Below, in pieces: positions 1-5,220 of a stretch of DNA of 5,220 nucleotides. The DNA is from an uncultured Chloroflexota bacterium (GTDB taxonomy: Bacteria > Chloroflexota > Anaerolineae > Aggregatilineales > Phototrophicaceae): contig CALMZT010001347.1 of assembly GCA_937870805.1 (NCBI GenBank), forward strand, positions 1-5,220, written 5' to 3'. The notes under the pieces are model-generated. The model saw nothing but the letters and a program-made list of their open reading frames with translations, was not told where the DNA came from and did no database searches. Position numbers and translations under genes: made by a program. Within the stretch, counting starts at the first letter, position 1. The number at the start of each line of letters is the position of its first letter.

Positions 1-1880
1 GCGAGGATGCACAAATCTTTGAAGGCGAAATCAGTGGTGACGATGATGAAGAAACCTTTGAGTTTGATCTCAACGAAGGCGATACGATTTTTCTCCAGAC
101 TGAAACCATCGAAGGTCAGCTCGACACGGTATTGACGCTTTTCGCTCCCGATGGCAACGCCGCTGCCGAAAACGATGATCGCAGCAGCCAGACCTTTAAC
201 TCCGCGCTCGTTTACACCGCCGTTGAAAGTGGCACTTACACGGCTGTCGTCACAGGCTATGGCGGCAGCGAAGGTGAATTCCTGCTGATTGTCACTATCG
301 GCGGTGTGGATGTCGCTGAAGATGTGAAAAACAACGACGTAGTGGATACCAGCACGGAATATTTTGACGGTGAAATTACCGAAGATGAAGACGCCGTAGA
401 CTTCATTCTTGATCTGGAAGCTGGCGACACCGTGCTGCTGCAAACGGAAGCGCAGGATGATGGACTCGACACGATTCTCTCAGTCTATGCGCCTGATGGC
501 GAACTGATCGAAGAAAACGACGACATTAACACCGGGCGCGACATCTACAACTCCGGGATCGCCTTCACGGTTGAAGAAAGCGGTGAATACGTTGCCACTG
601 TCAGCAGCTATGGGACCTCGGAAGGTGAGTTTGTCTTGACCGTCACTATTGGTGGCGAGGAACTTATCGAAGAGTTGAACGCCGCCAAGAACGCACGCAT
701 TGAACTCAGCGGTCCTGAACTGACCCGTGAAACTGAACACTTCATCATCCACTATACGACTGAAGGCGCAGACGCCGCCAGCGAAGAATACATCAACGAA
801 CTTGCAGACATGATGGAAGAGATCTGGCAAATGGAGATCGAAGAATTCGGTTGGCCCGCGCCGCCTCCTGATGGCAGCAATGGCGGTGACGCCCGCTACG
901 ACGTTTATGTACAAACGCTGCTGCAAGATGGTTTGTTCGGCTACTGCGCGCCTGAGCTACCTACAGGCGATAATCCCAACACGGACGAAGTTGAAGAAAA
1001 CGCCGCGCGGAGCTTCTTTGTCGTAGAAAACGATATGGAAGAAGTATCGGGCAACCGCGACACGATTGGTCAGTTGTTCACCACCGCCGCCCATGAGTTC
1101 CACCATGCGGTACAGTTCGGCTATGATGTCAACGACGAAAAATGGCTCTACGAAGCGACCTCAACCTGGATGGAAACCAAAGTGGCTGGCGACGACGAAG
1201 ATGCTACCCCCTACGTCGCGGGCAACTTCCAGTTCCCTGAAACCTGCTTCGGCTATAAGGAAGACACTTTTGTCTATGGGCAGTGGCTGTTCATTCAATC
1301 GCTGGCGGATTCCTTCGGTGATGAGGTCGTGCAGGAACTTTGGCGCAATGCTAGTGACCTTGATGGCTTTGATGCGCTTGCACAGACGCTGGAAGATCGT
1401 GGCAGTAATATTCCAACTGCACTGGCACGTTACAACGTCCAAAATCTTTTGCGAGTATACGAGTTAGCAGACGACTTTAACGCAACCGTCTGGCTGGAGA
1501 ATGTCATTGACGACACCGGGCGCTGGACGTATACAGGCAATGGTATCCAGGAACTGGCAGCCAATTACTTCCAGATTGATCTGCGTGAAGGGGTCTATCG
1601 TGCTAACTTCCGTGATGACAGCACCGATGGCGAACTGGAAATGTGGGTCATCGGCATCAACGGCAACGACGCAGACGTAATTGCTCTGGGTGATGATGGT
1701 TCGTTCAGCACCGAAGGCTATGACTTCGTGTATCTCATGGTCTTTAACACGCTGTACGATGACGATCTCGACGAGTGCGACTATTACGACTATGAGATCG
1801 AAATTGAGGAAAGTGACAATCCCCTCGACGTAACCTACACGTGGGACGCCAGTAATTTCGAGGAATTGCGCGGGAACTAA
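1..1880 (+). CDS. Secreted PPC-domain zinc metalloprotease, MXAN_6640/M30-like (5' partial)
   Basis: The reading frame is open to the left edge (first full codon at 3), so the N-terminus and any signal peptide lie outside; 625 residues are visible. Numbering from codon 3, residues about 8-101 and 123-218 are two tandem PPC-type beta domains with repeated GE-I, EAGDT, LDT-L, APDG, END and VTIGG blocks. Residues about 240-460 are the catalytic domain. HEFHH at 364-368 supplies two zinc-ligand histidines and the catalytic Glu365, and WLYEATSTWME follows with Glu384 as the probable third ligand, 15 residues after His368. This arrangement resembles the MXAN_6640 putative metalloproteases and hyicolysin-type (M30) gluzincins. 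The C-terminal 150 residues are beta-rich and very acidic (Asp/Glu/Tyr cluster about 584-604). By family knowledge it should act outside the cell or at its surface; the substrate is unknown. The TTG at 132 is internal, not a start, because the first PPC repeat begins upstream of it. Confidence is high for a zinc-peptidase fold and lower for the exact family. Confidence 0.85.
   Translation, partial: EDAQIFEGEISGDDDEETFEFDLNEGDTIFLQTETIEGQLDTVLTLFAPDGNAAAENDDRSSQTFNSALVYTAVESGTYTAVVTGYGGSEGEFLLIVTIGGVDVAEDVKNNDVVDTSTEYFDGEITEDEDAVDFILDLEAGDTVLLQTEAQDDGLDTILSVYAPDGELIEENDDINTGRDIYNSGIAFTVEESGEYVATVSSYGTSEGEFVLTVTIGGEELIEELNAAKNARIELSGPELTRETEHFIIHYTTEGADAASEEYINELADMMEEIWQMEIEEFGWPAPPPDGSNGGDARYDVYVQTLLQDGLFGYCAPELPTGDNPNTDEVEENAARSFFVVENDMEEVSGNRDTIGQLFTTAAHEFHHAVQFGYDVNDEKWLYEATSTWMETKVAGDDEDATPYVAGNFQFPETCFGYKEDTFVYGQWLFIQSLADSFGDEVVQELWRNASDLDGFDALAQTLEDRGSNIPTALARYNVQNLLRVYELADDFNATVWLENVIDDTGRWTYTGNGIQELAANYFQIDLREGVYRANFRDDSTDGELEMWVIGINGNDADVIALGDDGSFSTEGYDFVYLMVFNTLYDDDLDECDYYDYEIEIEESDNPLDVTYTWDASNFEELRGN
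24..656 (+). repeat. Tandem PPC-like domain repeat inside the metalloprotease gene
   Basis: Two diverged copies (about 24-305 and 369-656) encode the same order of blocks, about 115-117 residues apart. Matching blocks are GEISGDDDEETFEF / GEITEDEDAVDFIL, EGDTIFLQTE / AGDTVLLQTE, LDTVLTLFAPDG / LDTILSVYAPDG, ESGTYTAVV / ESGEYVATV, and IVTIGG / TVTIGG. This pattern is that of bacterial pre-peptidase C-terminal (PPC) beta-sandwich domains, which occur in secreted peptidases and often help with surface or substrate binding. The copies are similar in protein but clearly diverged in DNA, so the duplication is old. More copies may lie left of the window. Confidence 0.8.
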
Positions 1881-1898
1881 ATCGCACTAATCTATCCT

Positions 1899-1924
1899 GA
1901 ACAAGGGGATTAATCCCCTTGTTC
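1899..1924. repeat. 26-bp perfect palindrome forming a hairpin
   Basis: The half-site GAACAAGGGGATT (1899-1911) is followed directly by its exact reverse complement (1912-1924), which can fold into an 11-bp stem with a TTAA loop. It begins 18 nt after the metalloprotease stop codon. A short TTTT (1932-1935) follows only after 7 intervening bases, so it is a poorer intrinsic terminator than the next hairpin. It could instead protect the mRNA 3' end, add to termination, or act as a dyad operator for the downstream gene. Position favours a role at the 3' end of the metalloprotease transcript. Confidence 0.6.
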
Positions 1925-1937
1925 TCTCGGCTTTTAC

Positions 1938-1969
1938 AAGGGAACAGACTCTTAATCTGTTCCCTTTTT
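1938..1969 (+). terminator. Rho-independent terminator after the metalloprotease gene
   Basis: AAGGGAACAGA (1938-1948) pairs perfectly with TCTGTTCCCTT (1956-1966) across a 7-nt loop, and the right arm runs into TTTTT (1965-1969). An 11-bp stem followed by a T-run on the plus strand is the usual form of an intrinsic terminator. It lies 57 nt after the metalloprotease stop and upstream of the hydrolase start, so it should separate the two transcripts. The opposite strand lacks a comparable T-run on the other side. Confidence 0.75.
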
Positions 1970-1980
1970 GCTGCTCAGCA

Positions 1981-1989
1981 TGGTACACT
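1981..1989 (+). promoter_or_regulatory. Possible extended -10 element for the hydrolase gene
   Basis: TGGTACACT fits an extended -10 pattern (TG, one base, then TACACT) and sits just after the terminator and 20 nt before the chosen ATG. No good -35 box is present at 16-18 nt upstream, where the terminator arm lies. Transcription would start near 1996, giving a very short leader that begins at the ribosome binding site. This is a tentative reading based on position and a partial match. Confidence 0.2.
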
Positions 1990-1994
1990 GTGGC

Positions 1995-2001
1995 AAAAAG
2001 G
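1995..2001 (+). promoter_or_regulatory. Ribosome binding site that decides the hydrolase start
   Basis: AAAAAGG ends 8 nt before the ATG at 2010. The other in-frame candidates (TTG at 1968, ATG at 1980) have no purine-rich stretch upstream, and the TTG lies inside the terminator T-run. This site is the main reason for placing the start at 2010. Confidence 0.5.
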
Positions 2002-2009
2002 CTTTAGCG

Positions 2010-3503
2010 ATGCTGCCCCGAATCGTTGTATTGCTTCTTTGTACTTTTTTGCTTGTTCGTTATATGCAGGATACGCACGATCAAAATGTCGTGCCACGCT
2101 TCGAGGCGACGGCGTGTGATTTTGCAGTCCCGGAAGGCTACGAACCCGAATGTGGGCAGTTGATTGTGCCTGAAGACCGCAGCGACCCTGACAGCCCGAC
2201 CATTGCCTTAGGCGTTGCGATTTATCGTTCCATCAATGCGAACCCCAGACCCGACCCAATTGTGTATCTGATCGGTGGACCCGGTGGCAGTGCCTTAGAA
2301 TATCAATTTGTGTCTTTTAACCCACGCTATCGCCAGTTTTTGAATGATCGCGATTACATCATTTTCGATCAGCGTGGCGCACAGCATTCGAATCCTTCGC
2401 TTGATTGCCCTGCCTTATTCGAACACTATTACCAGTGGGCAACTGCTGGATTGACCAACCAGGAACTTGCCGATGCCCAGGCTGCCGCACTGCTGGATTG
2501 TCAGACCGATTTGCTTGCTTCTGGCGTCAATGTCGCTGCCTACAACAGCGCCGAAAACGCTGCTGATGTAGCCGATTTGCGCCGTGCGTTGGGCTACGAT
2601 GAATGGAACGTCTTTGGCGTCTCTTACGGGGTGCGGCTGGCGCTGACCCTCATGCGTGACCATCCCGCAGGCATTCGCAGCGTTATCCTCGACTCCGTTT
2701 ATGCCCCACAGGTCGATTTGTTCATGGAATACGGCACGAACACCGCCGCCGCTTTTGCCCACGTGTTTGATGCCTGCGCCGGCGACGAGGCGTGCAGCAG
2801 CGCTTATCCTAATCTGCAAGCTGATTTTTACGATTTGGTCGCTGAGTTGAACGCCGAACCTTACTTGGTAACGATGACACATCCTATCAGCAATCAGGAA
2901 TTCAGCGTGTATGTCAGTGGTGAGATGGTGGTGGAAACGGTCTTTGGCTTAATGTACCGCCGCGATGACATCCCCTACATCCCTTATTTGATTGATGACG
3001 CGGCTTTCGGCGGCGAAGAACTACTGATGATTGCTGCGCAGAATTTTGTCGATACCTCTTTTTCCGTCAGCGAGGGTTTATACTACTCTATCTCATGCAG
3101 CGAGGAAGCCACATTCACCGATTGGGATGTCGCCTATGCGAATCTTGAAGCGCTGCCAGAGCCGATTCGCTCCCTGACGTATCTGCCGTTTGTTCAGCAG
3201 GTATGCGGTGCATGGACAATCAACCCACCTGATCCTGTTGAAAACGAGCCTGTAGTCAGTGACATCCCGACGCTGGTCGTCAACGGCGCGTTCGACCCCA
3301 TCACACCGCCGAATTGGGCACAACAGACGGCGGAAGCCCTGAGCAACGCCTACTATTATGTCTTCCCCGGCACAGGGCACGGCGTCTTGCGCTCCGGCGA
3401 CTGCGGCTTAAGCGTGATGTTGTCGTTCCTTGACGACCCGCAGCAAGCGCCCGATACAAGTTGTATTGCCGAAATGGGTGAACCTGAATGGGTGCTGCCA
3501 TAA
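2010..3503 (+). CDS. Exported alpha/beta hydrolase, TAP-like serine peptidase (S33 type)
   Basis: A 497-aa protein of the usual length for tripeptidyl-aminopeptidase-like / proline-iminopeptidase-type hydrolases. It begins MLPR followed by a hydrophobic stretch (IVVLLLCTFLLV), a signal peptide or anchor. The oxyanion-hole motif is GGPGGS (about residues 89-94). The nucleophile elbow is GVSYG with Ser205. The acid is Asp429 in VVNGAFDPITPP, and the histidine is His457 in PGTGHGVL. The C-terminal third, including ISCSEE and the Asp/His blocks, matches the TAP-like C-terminal domain. Ten cysteines follow the signal segment (36, 48, 133, 164, 256, 262, 363, 399, 465, 485); the even number and paired spacing suggest disulfides and an extracytoplasmic site. 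By family it should release short peptides or residues from peptide N-termini; the exact substrate cannot be told. The start at 2010 is chosen over 1968 and 1980 because of the ribosome binding site and the compact signal peptide. Confidence 0.88.
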   Translation: MLPRIVVLLLCTFLLVRYMQDTHDQNVVPRFEATACDFAVPEGYEPECGQLIVPEDRSDPDSPTIALGVAIYRSINANPRPDPIVYLIGGPGGSALEYQFVSFNPRYRQFLNDRDYIIFDQRGAQHSNPSLDCPALFEHYYQWATAGLTNQELADAQAAALLDCQTDLLASGVNVAAYNSAENAADVADLRRALGYDEWNVFGVSYGVRLALTLMRDHPAGIRSVILDSVYAPQVDLFMEYGTNTAAAFAHVFDACAGDEACSSAYPNLQADFYDLVAELNAEPYLVTMTHPISNQEFSVYVSGEMVVETVFGLMYRRDDIPYIPYLIDDAAFGGEELLMIAAQNFVDTSFSVSEGLYYSISCSEEATFTDWDVAYANLEALPEPIRSLTYLPFVQQVCGAWTINPPDPVENEPVVSDIPTLVVNGAFDPITPPNWAQQTAEALSNAYYYVFPGTGHGVLRSGDCGLSVMLSFLDDPQQAPDTSCIAEMGEPEWVLP

Positions 3504-3593
3504 ATGCATCTTCAAGTGAGATGTTATGAGAAATGCGCCGATTCCAAGCTCGAAGCTAAGGGAAAACCGTCAACTGAAAACTGTGAGCTTGCC
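3504..3593. other. Convergent intergenic gap with weak inverted repeats
   Basis: Ninety bases lie between the 3' ends of the hydrolase and the TolB-like gene. CAAGCTC (3545-3551) can pair with GAGCTTG (3585-3591) over a 33-nt loop, and CATCT (3507-3511) can pair with AGATG (3519-3523). Neither is followed by a proper T-run on either strand. The longer one might slow transcription from both sides, but I would not call it a terminator from sequence alone. Confidence 0.25.
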
Positions 3594-4412
3594 TTAAGGA
3601 CGCCAGCGCGGCAGCCATTCATTTAAGGCAGGATCAGACGTGATACGATGGAGGTTGCCGCCGTCGGTATTTATCACATAAATATCGCCACCACTGCTGT
3701 CAGTTGCAGTAAAGGCAATTTGCGTGCCATCCGGGGACCATGAGGGAAAACCTTCAATCGCATTTGGCGTATAAGTAAGCCGTCGCTGGTTTTCGCCATT
3801 GGCATCCATGACATAAATTTCGGCATTCAGGTCACGTTCAGAGATGAAGACGATTTGCCTACCATCAGGTGACCACGCAGGTAAATAATTACTTTGCGTA
3901 GGAACGGTCAAGGCGAAAATTTGTTTCGTGCTGATCTCCATGACGTAAATCACACCGGGTCCGTTGTACACCGTAAATGCCAGCCGCGTACCATCGGGCG
4001 ACCACGAAAGGTGGTCGAAATTCCCAGCGACTTCGTTTACACCTCCAAGTAAGGTGCCACTCTGAGCATCCACAATTCTGATAACGTTCAAGGAGTCAAC
4101 GTAGAGAATATATGCAATCTGTGTGCCATCCGGCGACCAGACCGGACGCGCCTCTACCTCCTGATCGTGGGTTAACAATCGTTCGTCTCTGTTATCGACA
4201 TTCATGATGAACAGCTCAGGGAACGTGATGTCATCTGTTTGTTGGCGGCTGAAAACGATGTGCTGATTGTCCGGTGACCACGCCAGATAATATTCCTGCT
4301 GCACACCAACTGTAAGCTGTCGCAGCCAGCTTCCATCACTCGCTGCCACGAAAACCTCCGTGCTATCGCCAATATATGAGATAAAAGCGAGTTGATTGCC
4401 ATCCGGCGACCA
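3594..4412 (-). repeat. PD40 repeat array within the propeller gene
   Basis: Six near-identical codon blocks for WSPDG recur every 129-141 nt on the minus strand, appearing on the plus strand as CCATCCGG/CCATCAGG-GACCA-like blocks, for example at 4398-4412. The seventh, truncated unit (WRP) ends the gene at 3594-3605. Only the short core is conserved in DNA, so this is an old protein repeat and not a recent tandem duplication. Confidence 0.8.
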
Positions 4413-4625
4413 TGCGAAGTCGGCATTTGTCACGGGTGCTGCGCTCACGCGATAGCTGAGCCTATGCTCCACGTCGATGATATGCAAACGGCTGATAAAA
4501 CCGTTATAGGCAATGTAGGCGATCTCTAGCGAGGGGCTGCTGCTGCCAATAAACTTTGCTACAGTGATGGCGCTGCTGCACAGTAAGATCAGCGCGAACG
4601 TGGGCACGAGGACTAGTTTCCACAT
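3594..4625 (-). CDS. TolB/PD40-type beta-propeller protein, exported or membrane-anchored
   Basis: A 343-aa protein. Residues about 3-26 form a hydrophobic signal or anchor (MWKLVLVPTFALILLCSS...). Six WSPDG-type PD40 motifs start at residues 72, 116 (WSPDN), 163, 208, 251 and 296, spaced 43-47 apart. Each is followed by a [IL][AV][FY] strand and often an IYVMDANG-like strand. The protein ends at residues 341-343 (WRP), where a seventh motif would begin. The N-terminal segment (EIAYIAYNG...LHIIDVEH) supplies the matching later strands, so N- and C-termini probably close a seven-bladed ring together. Such propellers are binding scaffolds in the envelope; no catalytic residues are apparent and the partner is unknown. 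It is not the Tol-Pal tolB gene: there is no Tol context and no TolB N-terminal domain. The in-frame ATG at 4742 is rejected because it overlaps the upstream gene and puts 39 polar residues before the signal segment. No clear Shine-Dalgarno precedes 4625, so translation may be coupled to the gene 13 nt upstream. Confidence 0.88.
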   Translation of the reverse strand: MWKLVLVPTFALILLCSSAITVAKFIGSSSPSLEIAYIAYNGFISRLHIIDVEHRLSYRVSAAPVTNADFAWSPDGNQLAFISYIGDSTEVFVAASDGSWLRQLTVGVQQEYYLAWSPDNQHIVFSRQQTDDITFPELFIMNVDNRDERLLTHDQEVEARPVWSPDGTQIAYILYVDSLNVIRIVDAQSGTLLGGVNEVAGNFDHLSWSPDGTRLAFTVYNGPGVIYVMEISTKQIFALTVPTQSNYLPAWSPDGRQIVFISERDLNAEIYVMDANGENQRRLTYTPNAIEGFPSWSPDGTQIAFTATDSSGGDIYVINTDGGNLHRITSDPALNEWLPRWRP

Positions 4626-4638
4626 CGGCAGTCGTGAT

Positions 4639-4920
4639 TTAAGGACGCCACACGGCAAAGCTGTCAAACGCGCTGTTGCCCAGCAGCCAGCGAAACGCCA
4701 AACGCTCACCAGCGGACGACTCCGCGATGAACGATGTACCATGCGGCAACTGCATCACCCTTCTATGTGCGATATCCTGCGTGTGAATCTCGTTATTGTC
4801 GTGATTGCGTGTAGAAAGGAACACAACCTCCGGCGAGGGCATCCGTGCGCCAGGCAAGAGTGCCGCACTGCCCATCACCAGCAGCGACACCGACACGAAG
4901 CGCCGAACCAATCTCCACAT
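4639..4920 (-). CDS. Short exported protein, probable single-blade relative of the TolB-like neighbour
   Basis: A 93-aa protein. MWRLVRR plus a hydrophobic stretch (FVSVSLLVMGSAALL) forms a signal peptide or anchor, followed by about 65 residues outside the membrane. It aligns with the two ends of the adjacent propeller protein: MWRLV with MWKLV; SPEVVFLSTRN with SLEIAYIAYNG; IHTQDIAHR with LHIIDVEHR; SSAGERLAFRWLLGNS with SPDGNQLAFISYIGDS; and the terminal VWRP with RWRP. It thus seems to keep the first blade strands, one degraded PD40 motif (WSPDG replaced by ESSAG) and the closing strand, with the five other blades absent. The reading frame is intact. It lies 3 nt after the upstream stop and 13 nt before the propeller start, so the three genes are probably co-transcribed. 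It has no good Shine-Dalgarno and may rely on coupling. Function is unknown; it could be a small functional protein or a decaying copy. Confidence 0.65.
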   Translation of the reverse strand: MWRLVRRFVSVSLLVMGSAALLPGARMPSPEVVFLSTRNHDNNEIHTQDIAHRRVMQLPHGTSFIAESSAGERLAFRWLLGNSAFDSFAVWRP

Positions 4921-4923
4921 GAG

Positions 4924-5220
4924 CTACTGCCCACTTCGCCGTCGTTCCTGTTCGTCCAATTCCTGCGCAAAGCTGTCTGTCAGTTCGCCCTCTTCCGTCA
5001 GCCGCACGCGCGGCGCAGAAGGCGGCGTAGGTACTGCCAGATCATCGTTCTTCAGCTTAAGTTCGTCCTCGTTCTTGCGCTTGCCCGACAGCGACGAATC
5101 GCTGATACGGCGGCGTTCGCGTTCCAGTTCGCTTTCGACAGCGCGCGCTTCCGCTTCATCACCGACAAGTGGGCTGAATAACACTGTCAAGCCATTGATG
5201 ACCAAGCCCATGCCCCAGAA
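4924..5220 (-). CDS. 2TM-domain-like membrane protein with charged C-terminal tail (5' partial)
   Basis: The frame is open to the right edge (FWG precedes the first visible Met at 5209-5211), so that Met is probably internal and the gene starts outside. The visible 98 residues begin with FWGMGLVINGLTVLFSPLV, which resembles the end of the second membrane helix in the 2TM family (typically W-G-I/M-G-L...H/N...). This is followed by a highly charged helix (EAEARAVESELERERRRI), as is common after that helix. The remaining 60 residues are hydrophilic and probably disordered, with lysine/acidic patches, a PTPPSAP linker and an RLTEEGELTDSF segment. It appears to be the first visible gene of the minus-strand operon, 3 nt before the next start. 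No function can be assigned; the family name describes only topology. Confidence 0.6.
   Translation of the reverse strand, partial: FWGMGLVINGLTVLFSPLVGDEAEARAVESELERERRRISDSSLSGKRKNEDELKLKNDDLAVPTPPSAPRVRLTEEGELTDSFAQELDEQERRRSGQ

Noticed and set aside
480..926. 148-aa minus-strand open frame
   Set aside because: It is antisense to the PPC and metalloprotease coding region and has no recognisable features.
1968..2009. Earlier in-frame starts for the hydrolase (TTG 1968, ATG 1980)
   Set aside because: The TTG lies in the T-run of the terminator, neither has a ribosome binding site, and the added residues put a polar stretch before the signal segment.
1919..2119. 66-aa plus-strand open frame running through the terminator
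   Set aside because: It starts inside the palindrome, covers the terminator hairpin and overlaps the hydrolase in another frame.
2415..2882. 155-aa minus-strand open frame
   Set aside because: It is antisense to the catalytic core of the hydrolase, whose plus-strand motifs are unambiguous.
3594..4412. Regular repeats about 135 nt apart, considered as a CRISPR or tandem DNA repeat
   Set aside because: The repeats are in frame, diverged outside the WSPDG codons and explained by PD40 blades.
4563..4625. Lipoprotein lipobox in the TolB-like protein (LILLC) and likewise in the hydrolase (VLLLC)
   Set aside because: The residue before Cys is Leu, not Gly/Ala/Ser, so the signal peptidase II pattern is not met.
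4626..4742. 39-residue N-terminal extension of the TolB-like gene
   Set aside because: It overlaps the 93-aa gene by about 100 nt in another frame and precedes a good signal/anchor segment that begins with MWK at 4625.
4564..5181. 205-aa plus-strand open frame across the minus operon
   Set aside because: It lies antisense to three genes with recognisable protein features; its product is Arg/His-rich with no domain, typical of a shadow frame.

Overview
This window looks like ordinary chromosomal DNA, of roughly 50% GC, from a free-living bacterium that exports many proteins. The gene families are PPC domains joined to a zinc metalloprotease, a secreted TAP-like serine peptidase, TolB/PD40 propellers, and a protein resembling the 2TM family. 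This mix would suit an environmental, heterotrophic Chloroflexota (Anaerolineae-like) genome. That placement is an inference from family content only; there is no rRNA or other marker gene here.

Left half, plus strand. Positions 1-1880 hold the 3' part of a large, strongly acidic secreted protein: two tandem PPC-type beta domains, then a HEFHH zinc metalloprotease domain, then a beta-rich tail. Its 5' end lies outside the window. A short gap (1881-2009) carries two consecutive hairpins. The second has a T-run and is a credible intrinsic terminator. Positions 2010-3503 encode an exported alpha/beta hydrolase of the S33 / tripeptidyl-aminopeptidase-like type with a complete Ser-Asp-His triad. 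The two genes point the same way and both appear to act outside the cytoplasm, as endopeptidase and exopeptidase. The terminator between them suggests separate transcription.

Right half, minus strand, convergent with the left half. Read from the right edge, a tight three-gene operon contains: the C-terminal part of a 2TM-like membrane protein (4924-5220, 5' end outside the window); a 93-aa exported protein (4639-4920); and a 343-aa membrane-anchored or exported TolB/PD40 beta-propeller protein (3594-4625). Spacings are 3 and 13 nt. The 93-aa protein has the same start (MW[K/R]LV plus a hydrophobic segment) and the same end (WRP-stop, with an identical 12-nt 3' end) as the propeller protein next to it. 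It looks like a paralogue that has lost nearly all of its blades. This is the most unusual feature of the window.

The convergent gap 3504-3593 has only weak inverted repeats and no convincing terminator. I saw no tRNA, rRNA, CRISPR array, insertion sequence or phage gene, and nothing I would call a new defence or mobile system.
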